NCBI GenBank assembly: GCA_002189035.1
Contig: NEEC01000020.1
Span: forward strand, 682,001 to 746,000
Length of the DNA: 64,000 bases
Direction: 5' to 3'
Source of the DNA: Utricularia gibba
Lineage: Eukaryota > Streptophyta > Magnoliopsida > Lamiales > Lentibulariaceae
Below are positions 47,551 to 59,141 of the stretch, in pieces. How positions within the stretch are numbered: position 1 is the stretch's first letter; each line of letters opens with the position of its first letter. The notes under the pieces were generated by a model. It searched no databases and was not told where the DNA came from. It saw only the letters and a program-made list of their open reading frames with translations. A program made the translations under genes and the position numbers.

Positions 47551-49030
47551 CTCCGCTCGAGTCGGACTCCTCTGATACAAGAGCAAGAAATTGAGTCTTA
47601 AACTCAGAGACGCAAAACTACCATGCAGAAACACACGAGAAAGGAAATGTAAATCCTAGAATTCTCTGATGATCAACCAGAGGAGCCTTATTTCTCGTAG
47701 TCATGTCCGTCGAGATTCAAGAATGGATAGATGATCGCGGTGAAGCATCAACGCCGCTCCCCCAAACTTAGCGGCGGTTGACTGAACGGCGGAACTCCGA
47801 TCCTGAAAAAGACGTGAAGAAACAAGAAGAAAGCTCTCGGAAAATGGCGGTATAACAGTATTCCGGACCTCCTCATTCCGGTTAAATACGGGTCACACCA
47901 TCCTGAAAAATGAAATAAATATTTTCGAAAATAATTAAAATAAGTAAATCTCATTCCGGTTAAAATGTAATTTAGAATTTTATTCTAATATTATTTTGAT
48001 ATTATGATTTCAGTAAATGAATATAAAGATAAATAAAACTTAATAAAGTAAATTCAATAATTCAGTTTTTAGAAATAAGATATCAATATTTTCGTAAATT
48101 AATAAAAATGCTCTAAAATCTAATGTGAACCGGAGGTGGAGAGAACAGGCTAAACCGAAAAGTAGAGCAGTGGTCCAATCGGTATTTAACACGTGTCACA
48201 AAACGAACGCTGCTCTTCCCGCTAACAAATTAATTTTAAAAAATAATATTATAGAAAAAGAAATTAGCAAATTAATCGAGTTGTTAATTCTTAATTTAAT
48301 TAATTAATTTAAATGAATAGAGATACCACCTTAATATTGCATGAGAGCTTTTTTAAACCAAAAAAAAAACATAAAATTGTGAGATATGAATTATTAAAAC
48401 GAACATTATCATATAATATAAATATGAATCATGATATCGTGCGACATGCACCTAATGAGTGATTAAAGGGGGAGATTTGTAAGGCTCCATTTAAAAGATG
48501 TTGATATAACATATAAATTACAGATGGAAAAAAGAATATGATTAAATAGAAGAATTACTTTAATTTTACATAATATAATTTCTTATGAAGTAGAATGTTA
48601 CTATAAAATATTTATAAGTATTTTTTAATTGGTTGACTATTTTGATGAAATTTTAGAATGTGTATTTTTATATTAATAATAAAGATTTAGGAAAACTATA
48701 ATATAATATAATATTATTTTTTTAATCGGATATATAATTAAATCAGTGTCCAGGGGCTCTAATATGGATCCATTTTGGGCCCATACAGAGATGTTTAATG
48801 GGCTGGAAATATGGGCTCCAGTCTACATATATATAGTGATGCTGAAGTTGCAATTCTAGGGTTTTCGTTGTCGTCTGCTACGTTTCTGTTTCGCGAAATC
48901 TGAATCTTCAGGTTAAAGTGACGGTCGCCGCTGTCCGCCTTGATAAGGAGTTTTCGCCTTTATCTTGGCCCTGTTTTCCTGTGGTTTCAAGGTTTTTCGT
49001 TGTACGTAGGTGTTTTTTGTTGTTGTAGAG
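47551..49030. other. Divergent spacer and RPP0 promoter
   Basis: No gene is supported. The first 300 bases belong to the leader of the minus-strand gene. Positions 47930-48760 are AT-rich without recognisable structure. The RPP0 promoter (48776-48865) has three site II motifs, a TATA and a telo-box and is listed separately. Confidence 0.6.
48776..48865 (+). promoter_or_regulatory. RPP0 promoter: three site II motifs, TATA box, telo-box
   Basis: TGGGCC at 48776, TGGGCT at 48799 and 48812, TATATATAG at 48828-48836 and TAGGGTTT (telo-box, reverse of AAACCCTA) at 48857-48864 occur in order within 90 bases. Site II plus telo-box is the classic promoter arrangement of plant ribosomal protein and translation-factor genes. 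The telo-box lies just after the expected transcription start. Confidence 0.75.
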
Positions 49031-50466
49031 ATGGCTCCCAAGATTTCTAAGGCAGACAAGAAGGTGAACTACGACAAGAAACTGTGCCAGTTGCTGGATG
49101 AGTACACTCAGGTTCTGGTGGCGATAGCGGATAACGTGGGGTCGAATCAGCTGCAGGCTATTAGGAAAGGGCTGCGCGGGGATTCTGTGGTTCTCATGGG
49201 GAAAAATACTATGATTAAAAGGAGTGTTCGTATTCACGCGGAGAAGACGGGAAACACTGCCATTTTGAACCTCATCCCCCTGCTTGTTGTAAGTAATTTC
49301 ATTTCCAACTTGGTTTAAATTTCTCTGCTTGTATTTCGTCGTTTTGTCTTAAGGCAACGCATATTCCATTTGACGTGTTGGTGTTCTCAATTGTCTAGGC
49401 ATAGCATGCTTAATATGTTAAACCCTTAACTTTTCAGGGAAATGTTGGCTTAATTTTCACAAAGGGAGACCTGAAGGAAGTCAGCGAAGAGATCGCGAAG
49501 TACAAGGTAAGCTTATTCTGTTTCACCATTCTTCAGACTCGTGCATTCAGTGCGTATGCATTGGTTTGTGCGTAAATCTAGTAAATAGACAATCCTTGGT
49601 GCTTTTTGGATAAATGTAATGTCAACAATTTATCACAGTGCATGAGTATCAGTTTGTTGTTCATGTCTCTTAATAGGTTGGGGCTCCTGCTCGTGTTGGG
49701 CTAGTCGCTCCTATTGATGTGGTTGTTCCTCCAGGCAACACCGGTCTGGATCCATCCCAGACATCCTTTTTCCAGGTTTGCTATCCATGGAACACCATTT
49801 TATCTACTCAGTTCCAGGAAGCTGGACACTAATGCTAGTACTCATGCAGGTTCTGAACATCCCCACAAAAATCAACAAGGGTACTGTCGAGATCATAACC
49901 CCGGTTGAGCTCATCAAGAAGGGAGACAAAGTTGGTTCCTCCGAAGCTGCCCTTCTGGCCAAACTCGGCATCAGGCCTTTCTCATATGGACTGATAGTCG
50001 TCTCTGTGTACGACAACGGGTCAGTTTTCAGCCCAGAGGTGCTAGACTTGACCGAAGATGATCTCATCGAGAAGTTCGCATCCGGCGTCTCCCTGGTGAC
50101 TGCATTCTCTCTGGCCATCTCCTACCCAACTCTCGCAGCCGCCCCTCACATGCTCATCAATGCCTACAAGAACGTCTTGGCCATTGCCGTCGAGACCGAT
50201 TACTCCTTCCCTGAAGCCGACAAAGTCAAGGAGTACCTTGCTGTAAGTTTTAGCTTCATCTCCCCATCCAGCATCAATCATCAAACATCTACTAATCCTC
50301 GTTTCCCAACTCATCTATACAGGACCCCAGTAAATTCGCCGTTGCTGCAGCTCCGGTGGCCGCCGCGGACGTTGGTTCCGCCGCCGCACCTGCAGTTGTG
50401 GAGGAGAAGAAAGAAGAGCCTGCAGAGGAGTCCGATGATGACATGGGCTTCAGTCTTTTTGATTAA
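49031..50466 (+). CDS. RPP0: 60S acidic ribosomal protein P0
   Basis: Five exons, 49031..49288, 49438..49506, 49677..49775, 49850..50242 and 50323..50466, join in phase to 320 residues. P0 is the base of the ribosomal stalk, binding 28S rRNA and recruiting P1/P2 dimers for elongation factor recruitment. The L10 domain (residues 1 to about 110) includes [11 protein letters not shown]. The archaeal/eukaryotic insertion includes [20 protein letters not shown]. The tail is Ala-rich and ends in the conserved acidic [10 protein letters not shown] motif that contacts elongation factors. The ATG at 49031 gives the standard [11 protein letters not shown] start. The frame is undamaged. Confidence 0.98.
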
Positions 50467-51993
50467 GTTGCTGCCTTTTTATGTTTATAGACCTTTGGCT
50501 TCGAGCTTCGCCTTCAACTCCGACTGAGAGGCCTTCACATTCCTCCATTTTCCTAATTCCAGATTCAATTTCTAATGCTATGTTCAGGTGTGTAATTTTT
50601 TTTCTTCAAAAAATGGCATAATTGATTCTTCCACTTCTAAATAGATTGATGTCATGCTGGAGAAATTTAATATTTTTTTAACTTGATATAATTGGTTTTC
50701 TAAAGAATTATTGTTTTTTCAATATTTTAAAATTATGTACCATGCATTATAAAAAAAGTTGAATTTTTTTTCAAGTAATAAAATTTTCCAAATTTCTTTT
50801 TCTCCAGTGGATTTTTTCAATATTAACCCGAAATCGTAATTAATGATAAGACAAATCTCAATACGAAAGTTTAAGTTTCAGAGGGACGAAAGTGCCAAAC
50901 CAATAGGTCTAAGAATTTTAGAGAATCATATATCACTTATTTTAATCTTTGAGGTTTTTTTCTTTAAAAAAATATAAAATAATAAGGATTGATATTAAAA
51001 ATGATAAGAAGAGTAGAAACCAAATAAATTTTAAATAATAAAAATTAATTACATTAATATTAATATAGTTTCATATAAAAAATGTATGAATTAAAAATAT
51101 AAAGAATTAATTTTATCTGAAATACTAAATTTTAAAAATTAAATATATTCATTATAGCAAATAATGATGGTATTAAAAATTAAATACGTTATGTATCCTA
51201 AATAATAGGAATTAAAGATAATATTTTGTTCCAAAATTCAAAAAAATATTTTTGAAAAATTAATACTAAATTACTATAATACTATATAGCTTTGACCCCG
51301 GCTTACATCCAAATTTAGAATGTAAGATATTTGGGTATTCTTGAATATCTTTCATTTGTACCATATTTTTACATATTAGATGCTATTTTCGGAAATATTC
51401 TCATTATTTATTTACTTTTATTTGCTGTTGTCATCCATTAATTTTGCTATATTTATATTCTAACTTCGATGTCTCCGACCCAAGGGAAACGAAAACGACA
51501 AAAATATCAGGATTGCAATAATAAATATCTTTTGAATTATCTTCCTTATCCTGTCCACCGTTTCCCATTCCCGTGTGTGTGTGTGGGATGATACAATACA
51601 TTGACATCCTCATCGTGTGTTGATTGTGCTTCATGAACCTTCCATTTTCGACTCTCTGAGTCCTCCGTTTTCCCAAATCCGCCTTGGCCGCAGCGCAAGT
51701 AAGTTTTGATTCTCTGGGTGTCGTTTTTGGGTGCTGTATTGGAAGTGGCGTTGCTTCTTCTTGGTTTGTAGTTTCCTGGTTTGATGGGGTGAATGCAAAA
51801 TCTGTGCTGGTTCTTGTTGTGTTGAGTTGGTTGACGGAGAGCCCTTGTTTCTCGGGCAATCTTTCATCTGTTTTGGACCCTTTCTCGCGATGATTTTGCA
51901 CCTTCGTTTTTTGTTTGGTGTTGAAGCTTTTTCTGTTTTCTTGATTTGATTATTAACTCTGTGGGTTTGGTTCTTCTTCTTCTCAGCCTAATC
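50467..51993. other. Spacer between RPP0 and the TPR gene
   Basis: No gene is supported. It contains the RPP0 3' UTR (to about 50600) and an AT-rich region (50600-51450). A short (GT)n run lies near 51573-51584. A CT-rich stretch just before 51994 ends in TTCTCAG and may be the last part of a leader intron of the TPR gene. Overlapping frames at 51430-52190 are in the leader and were not called. Confidence 0.55.
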
Positions 51994-53397
51994 ATGAGGC
52001 TCGAAGCTGTTGCTTCTGTTGTAGAATGCCCCACCCCGCCTTTCAGGGTCTTTCTCCGGCCGGTCGGAGTTCGATTGCGGCTTCGCCCGGTGGCCGGAGG
52101 CGCCTTGAAAGAGGGTATTCGGATGTATCGTTGGCTTTCGTGGCGAATCCGTTGGGGTCGCCTAAAATTCGAAGAACGTGTAGCGCTCATCTTGACGGAT
52201 TTGATCGGCGATCGTTCAGATCTGGTAAGGGGAGTTTGAACGGAAATGCGCGTTGCAAGGTGGCCCCTTTCACGGGGCCTGATGATGGCGCGTTGTTACG
52301 ATCTGGGTTCGGTTTCTCCGAGCCGGCGGAGATGGGAATGATGCCGGAGCAGGACGCGATTTCGTTGGCGGCGGTTGAACGCAAGGCCAAGAGCTTCGGC
52401 ATTCCCCTCTCTCTCAGGATGATCAAGAAGAAGCTCAAATTGGAACAGGACTTGACCAATTGGAAGGACACGGCGTATTGTCCTGTCAATTCCGCCTTCG
52501 CTTCCATGGTTTTCATCGTCGTTGAGCTCCAGAAGCAAGCTCTGATCATGAGGGAAGCTTCCTGCCAAGAAGATCTTCAACCCATCAAATCAAAAGTGCA
52601 GAAGGAGATGTATTCCTCCTTCGTCTGGATGTTTCAGCAGGTTTTCTCGACAACTCCCAGTCTGATGCTTCAGGTGATGATCCTCGTGGCGAACTTCGGT
52701 CTGAATTCCGCCGCTTCGATCGGATCCGCCGTCAAACCCGCACCAGCATCCACATTATCTGGGGATGGAGTCTCCATTCCACAGATCGGAACCATCGCCC
52801 CGAATCCCAGCATTCACCCAGCTGAGGATCTGAAAACCCCAGAAGAAGCAAAAATGTGGAACTCCATTGTCGATCAAGCAATGAAGATGCAGGGAGAGAG
52901 CAACGCCGATGCGCTCGCCATGGAAGCGTTCAAGTACTTCGTCTCCCCCGTGACGGTGCGTCTGGAACCCGATCCATACGACGACTATCTCCGGACAGAC
53001 CTGACGTATCAGATGAATCTAGCAACAGACCCCGACAACCCCCTCCTCCTCTGCAACTACGCTCAGTTCCTTCACCTCGTTGCTCGCGATTACGACAGGT
53101 GAGATCTCGATCACACTTCTCCTCTGAGAAATTCATCACACTGATGCTCTTTTACGACCCCAACAGAGCCGAGGAATGCTACAAGAAGGCGATCCAGACA
53201 CCCCCATCAGACGCAGACCCCTCGTTCAGTACGCCAACTTCCTCTGGACTATCCGGCGCGACTTCTCCGGCGCGGAGGAGCGATACTTGCAGGCGCTGGC
53301 GATCAGCCCGGGAAGCGTTCACTATGCTTCCAGGTACGCTAATTTCCTATGGGGCAGTGGGGGAGAAGAGACCTGCTATCCTCTTTGCCAGCATTAG
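51994..53397 (+). CDS. TPR-like protein (frame gap in exon 2, possible gap near start)
   Basis: Two exons, 51994..53098 and 53167..53397, join in phase, about 445 residues if two bases are restored. The middle carries VERKAKSFGIPLSLRMIKKKL and NSAFASMVFIVVELQKQAL, features of a plant TPR-like family I recall from At2g29670/At1g07280. The C-terminus has TPR-like helices (NPLLLCNYAQFLHLVARDYD; AEECYKKAIQ; YANFLWTIRRDFSGAEERYL; YASRYANFLW). In exon 2 the frame is short by one base at the C run 53218-53221. At the 5' end the ATG at 51994 (MRLEAVASVVEC) is one base out of frame with the main frame, which has its own ATG at 52026. Which start is used is uncertain. The N-terminus is Ser/Arg-rich, so plastid targeting is possible. 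Function is unknown. Confidence 0.75.
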
Positions 53398-53671
53398 CGT
53401 CCATGGCGTGTGGTAGACAGTCGTCTGGTGTTAGATATGTAGCTTAGAGATGAAGAAGTTCAGCAGAATAAGGAGAATGCGAGTGCCTGCAGTGCAGCAG
53501 TTGTTGATGGGCCTGGATGAATGGTGAATCCATGGAAAGCCCAATTGGAATTTAGTAAGAATGCAAAAGAGTAAATACAAGTTGAAATGGAAATAATATC
53601 ATTGTATATTAAATTTGGGTAGAAATTGCTCATTTTTTGTAACAAACTATTTGTTCTATAATTTGAGGTTG

Positions 53672-53935
53672 TGATTTAGATTATATAAAATAAATTAATT
53701 TTAAAATTATGTAAATAAATTGAGAGTGTAAAGTTATTTTGTTTAATAACATAATTTACATTATAAAGTTAATAAAATAAATATATATTATAAATTTTAA
53801 TATATTAAATTATTAAGTAATTCATTATTACAATATAAATGTATTTTTAGAATATATAAAAAGTAAATAATATAATTTTTTAATTAATTTATTATTTAAT
53901 TGTTGAAATAAAAATTCAAAAATTTTAATAATTAA
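53672..53935. repeat. Dispersed AT-rich repeat, family A copy 2
   Basis: This is the partner of 19477-19720: the same ordered AT-rich words, same orientation, including tataaatgtatttttaga and attttttaattaatttatta. Divergence is substantial. No coding capacity. Confidence 0.6.
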
Positions 53936-54430
53936 TCTAATTAATATGTTAACACAATAAAAATTACAATTTTTGAAAGTTAAATACAATAATTTTAAAA
54001 AATTATGAAGATAGAATAACTCTAAAACTATTTATGAAATGTTTTTTTAAAAACAATTAATTTTTCGGTTAAAGTTTTACTTTATGTAGAAAATACAATT
54101 ATTTTTGAAAAGTAATTTTTTGAAAAAAATATTTTTATATTTTTAAAAATAAAAAGTAGTTTATATACACAACATGAATTATTCTTATTCTTATTTTTAT
54201 TAATTATGTATGAAAAAATATTTTTTAATTTTTTTAAAAATAAAAAGTAGCTTATATATAAAATATCTATTATTTTATTTTTATTTACAGTAAAAATATT
54301 TTGGATTTATACTGAATATATAAAAATAAAACTAGGCTATCTCTTATTTTTCAGTTCTATTTTTATTTCCATTAATTAATTTAACTTCTTTTTTGTGGGC
54401 GTAGATGTGCAAGCCCCATTTGTATTTTGC

Positions 54431-54468
54431 GGCCCATTTGGAAAATTAATGGGCCCATAGTAAGCCCA
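54431..54468 (+). promoter_or_regulatory. Three site II elements in the RPN8 promoter
   Basis: GGCCCA at 54431-54436, the palindromic TGGGCCCA at 54450-54457 and AGCCCA at 54463-54468 lie within 38 bases, 135-172 bases upstream of the ATG. Clustered TGGGCY elements bind TCP factors and mark growth-coordinated genes. The role is inferred. Confidence 0.65.
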
Positions 54469-54602
54469 TTAAATAAGGTATAGTTTTTTTTTTAAGGTAA
54501 GGAATGTTGTATATAATGCTTTCTGCGAAGAAGGGGGTATCGACGAAGAACCCTTGTGGGGGAAGAAACCCAGGGAACACATTGAATTCGTGAACGGAGA
54601 AG

Positions 54603-56596
54603 ATGGATGTGGTGAAGTCGCAGCAGATATCCTCACGGCCAATCGAGAAAGTGGTGGTGCATCCTCTGGTGCTGCTCAGCATCGTCGATCACTACAATAG
54701 AGTGGCGCGTGACACCAGGAAGCGCGTCGTTGGGGTTTTGCTGGGAACTTCATTTCGCGGCACCGTCGACGTTACTAACAGCTATGCTGGTTCGTGTTTA
54801 ATTTCAGATCCGTCGGCTGATTTTCGTTTTCAGAATTGAGTTAATGCCAATCTGGGAGCTTCATTTTGAATTTTTGCGCCTAGTTTTCCGGTCTCCACTT
54901 TTCCTTGAGCGTAATTGGGGGACGCATGTTTTGTTGTTTTTTTTTTATTTTTGTTTCATGTGTATATTTCTCTGCTTCACCACACATCAATTTGTTTTCC
55001 TTCTTGCTGGTTTCTTTGACATTATTACTTTTAATTGATTTTGTCCTCTGTAAACAGTGCCTTTCGAAGAGGATGATAGGGACCCGAGTATCTTTTTCCT
55101 TGACCATAATTATCACGAATCAATGTTTTCGATGTTCAGGAGAATAAATGGTAAGTAGTTCTCAGTAAATTCCATCTAAATCTTTCTTTATGGGGATTTT
55201 GTTAACTTGTCGATCATGGTCTTCTTTAGCCAAGGAACATGTTGTTGGTTGGTATAGCACTGGTCCGAAACTCAGGGAGAATGACCTGAACATTCACGGG
55301 CTGTTCAACGAGTAAGATTTTATTCTGTGCATAGCACCACTTATGTTGAGATGAACTGCTATTCTTTACTTTTTTACCTCTTGTGTGCATTTGATTCCAT
55401 GTTCTAATTAATTCTTTTTGATTTGTGATGTGTGCTTGATGTTTTTTCACCTTGTTTCAGCTATGTCACCACCCCAGTGTTGGTGATCATTGATGTTCAG
55501 CCAAAGGAGCTGGGAATACCAACCAAAGCTTATTATGCTGTTGAAGAAGTCAAGGAGGTTCCTTTAACTGAAAATTATTTTCTTGAGCTAAAATAATAAA
55601 GTCTGCAAGCCTTTATATATAGTTTGATGCTAGTCATTCCATTGAATCCATGGCTGAATTTGCAGAATGCGACTCAGAAAAGCCAAAAGGTGTTTGTGCA
55701 TGTGCCCTCTGAGATAGCTGCTCACGAAGTGGAAGAAATTGGTATTGTGTCTTTCGTTTGATAAGTTTATTCCACACCCATATCGGTTTTCCCATGTCAT
55801 CTAATTTGCTCCCTTTTTTTCTAGGGGTGGAGCACTTGCTGAGAGACGTGAAAGATACCACCATCAGCACCTTGGCGACAGAAGTCTGTTTTTTTTTTTT
55901 ATTTTACATTTTTTTCTTCTAAAAGTCTCTCTCACTGCATAAAGGGAATGAAACTTGGGTTCATGGCTTCCCCTGCAGGTAACTGGAAAGCTTGCTGCCT
56001 TAAAGGGATTAGATGCTCGGTTGAAAGAGATTAGAAGCTACCTTGATCTGGTGATTGAGGGAAAGCTTCCCTTGAATCATGAAATACTCTACCATCTCCA
56101 GGTGCATTTCTTATTCTTACACTACCGGAAAAGCAGTAACGCAACAATGAGTCTCATCTCATCAAGCTGCCTAATTTTTTCAGGATGTTTTCAACTTGCT
56201 GCCCAATTTGAATGTCACCGAGCTAGTTAAAGCCTTCGCTGGTAAAACCACACTTCCTCTTCTCCTCAGTATTCAGCTCTCCACCTCTGCCCCTATAATC
56301 CACACTCGGCTGTGACATTTTACAGTTAAGACAAACGACATGATGCTGGTTATATACTTGTCATCCCTCATCAGGAGCGTCATCGCCCTCCATAATTTGA
56401 TCAACAACAAGGTGACTCTACTTCCCTTTCCGTTCCGCACTACATACATATCCAAGTACAGATATTCCCCAACTACATGAAACCATAGGTCCTGAACTCA
56501 TACACCTGAGAAATTGTTCCTCAGATGCTCAACAAGGAGCACGAGAAGGCAGAGGATGCAAAGCCCGTCGCCGTCCCTGCCGCCGCCGGCAGCTAA
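54603..56596 (+). CDS. RPN8: 26S proteasome regulatory subunit RPN8 (Mov34)
   Basis: Ten exons, 54603..54789, 55058..55150, 55230..55311, 55461..55557, 55666..55741, 55825..55883, 55979..56101, 56184..56241, 56326..56411 and 56525..56596, join in phase to 310 residues. RPN8 is the catalytically inactive MPN partner of RPN11 in the 19S lid. The N-terminal MPN domain starts [18 protein letters not shown] and contains [13 protein letters not shown] and [13 protein letters not shown]. The JAMM zinc motif is incomplete as expected (no HxH pair). The C-terminal helices include [11 protein letters not shown]-like [21 protein letters not shown] and bundle with RPN11 and the lid. The short Lys/Glu/Ala tail is typical. 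The frame is intact. Confidence 0.97.
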
Positions 56597-57861
56597 GAAA
56601 CCTCTTTGAAACCGCCGGCGTTGCGGAGATGTCCGGCCCACAGCTTTCATGTATGAATGAGCCTTAGAAAGGAACTCGCTTCTGGTTAATGTCATTCCCT
56701 TTCTTCTTCTTGTTATCAAAGCTTCCAAACAGAAGCATTAGATTTGGATCTATTTAGGGATTCTTTCCTTATCTTCCAATCTTACAAGAGTGTGATTATT
56801 ACCAAAAATAGATTGATTGTTAATTAATTAATTAATTGATAATCTATGGGGTTTAGGGTTCAAGGAATCTTTTCTTTCTCCTTGTTAATGTAGTTTGCTT
56901 TCATTGAGAAATAAAAATGATTTTTTATACAAAATAATAAATAGTAAATGTTCAATTCAATCCATAAGATCTCTACAAAATTCTAATTAGATCAATTTAA
57001 CTCCAAAGTAAAAAAAAAAGTAAATATTATTAAACTTAACAGATAAATTCTTATAGAGTTTACATGAAAATATAATGTATTTTTTAATATTAATCTATAG
57101 TTGTATTTTTCAAAATTGACTATTTGTTCCTCTCTTCAAGTTGTTATGGAAATATCTGTCATCGAAAGCATATTAATGTTGAAAGGTAATTTTTAAATTT
57201 GATTTTCTAATTTTTCTACGAAACATAAAAAAATTGGAATCTATAAAAGTTAAACAGAATAATTTTATTAGATTCAATTTTGCGCTATCTTTTCAAATTC
57301 ACTTCCGAACAGTATTTTAAAAATGGATTAAATCCATTGAAACTGTTTAGTTATCGTTTTTTATTGAACCTTTTTTAAAATAGCATGAATCAGATTCATT
57401 ATTTTTAATTATATTTATCAAAATATTAGAATATAATTATAAAATCATAATTTAATCTATAAAAAAATTAAATGTATATTACTAAGCAATTGATAAAATC
57501 ACATTAAAAAGCTTTATTAAAATCATCTTCATTATCCTATACCCCATTCAAATAGCATATAATCTAAATACAAATGAATATTTTATACTATCAATACACA
57601 TACATATATAAAATATAATTATTAAGATTTATTTAATATATCTATCAAATATTTACAACATATCTTATATTTGCTATTAACCAGTAAACAAATAAAATTT
57701 GATCCAACCCACTAAAATATCCAAAGATGGATGAACATATAGTTTTAAAACACTGCTTCTGAAATCTTCTGACACTAAAACAGATTCATCATCTAGTAAC
57801 AGAGAACTAAAATACTGAGAAAAAAGCGAAGGAGATGGATTGATGGATTGAATCCTGCTGC
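56597..57861. other. AT-rich spacer
   Basis: No gene is supported. It contains RPN8 3' UTR sequence to about 56900, then AT-rich sequence to about 57840 without recognisable repeats or coding frames. Confidence 0.6.
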
Positions 57862-58340
57862 CTAAAACCCTGAGCTGCCTCTGATGAAGAAGCCGACGTA
57901 CTTCGCCTCCATGGTGCGTTTCTCTCCCACTTCGATGGTCACCGCCGCCCGCCCTGTCCTCACCATCTCCGCCCCGTGCGCCTTCTTCAGCTCCACCACG
58001 CCCTTGAGGAACCCGCCGTCCTCTCGCATCTCCACCCTGCCGCCGCCGATCAGCCTCATCCCGCTCGACGGCCCCGCCGCCGATTCCGGGGTCTCCATGA
58101 ATATCTCGAGGTGGAGTGCGTCCTTGGGGGGGCGATCTCGATCGGAAACAGATGGCAGAAACCCCAGTCCCGTGACGGCAGCCGCAAGTCTACGTAGATT
58201 GGCTGGTTGTAATGCGACGCCGTAGACACCATCAGCCGGTAGGTTCCCGGAAGTAGGCCGTCGTACGACGGCGGGAATTCTTCCAGGCGGTGGATGCAGA
58301 CCAGAGCCACTTGCCGGACCGGTCTTATCGGCAAATTCAT
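57862..58340 (-). CDS. Unrecognised conserved-looking protein (frame broken)
   Basis: This single-exon minus-strand gene starts at the ATG at 58340 (MNLPIRPVRQVALVCIHRLE). The first frame runs through LPSRDWGFCHLFPIEIAPP. The second frame continues from DALHLEIFMETPES to a stop at 57862, ending MEAKYVGFFIRG. The break lies at the G run 58126-58132; adding one base makes the gene 480 bases (159 residues). The composition is not random and GC is higher than in the flanks. It lacks signal peptide or transmembrane features, and beta-strand-rich patterns dominate. I cannot assign a family. Confidence 0.6.
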
Positions 58341-59141
58341 GGTTCCGATGCTTCAGGGTTCCGGTGGCGAAGAGGATGAAAAAAAGTGCCTATGAGATCT
58401 CTCCTTTATATAGATAACAGAAACGTTATTGTTTTTTTATTAATTTTGGATTTATTTCTGATATGCGAATTATAAGGATATATTTATCTTACTTTGCACA
58501 TCCGCATATCTAATTAGATAAGTATATGATTTAATAGATTTTTTTAACAAGAATATATTTTTTGGATTTTCGAAAATAAATCCAAATAAAAATTCTACCC
58601 AATTTCCTCGAAAGGGGCTCAAATCAGTATCCAAATTTGAGGATTCATTATAGTAATTCTTGTGATACTATCTAACTTAAATGTAATAATTTATTATTCA
58701 ATTCGAATATCCAATTATCATGATTTTATATTTTTTATTTTAAAAAATATATTATATTCATAATTGATATAAGATTCGTCTAAAGTAATTATAATATCAC
58801 TTATAGGCCCAAGTTTAATTCTCATATCAAATTTAATAACATATCTTTTCTTTACATAATATTCTTCACTTCAAATATTTAATTCTTACACTTTTACCTT
58901 TTATCTTTTCGACTACAATGTATTATTCATTAGATAAGATTAATCTATATAAATAAATATATTTATTTATTTTATTTTTTAATCTAATATTTTAATATAG
59001 AAAACTATTCCCGAAAATGATTTTTTTTGTGCAAGTTATTTAATTGAAATTTCGATTAAATGCAATCAATTTACAGCTTGAGGTTTGAGCGTCGTCGTCG
59101 TCCCTCTGAAAATCCCGTTTCCGCTGAGCCTCCGTTGCTTT
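58341..59141. other. AT-rich spacer
   Basis: No gene is supported. It is AT-rich from 58420 to 59060. The plus-strand frame at 59060-59314 is antisense to the last laccase exon. Confidence 0.6.

Larger units (their letters stand above)
53398..54602. other. AT-rich spacer and RPN8 promoter
   Basis: No gene is supported. Positions 53640-54390 are very AT-rich and carry copy 2 of dispersed repeat family A. The last 180 bases hold the RPN8 promoter with three site II elements (54431-54468). Confidence 0.6.
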
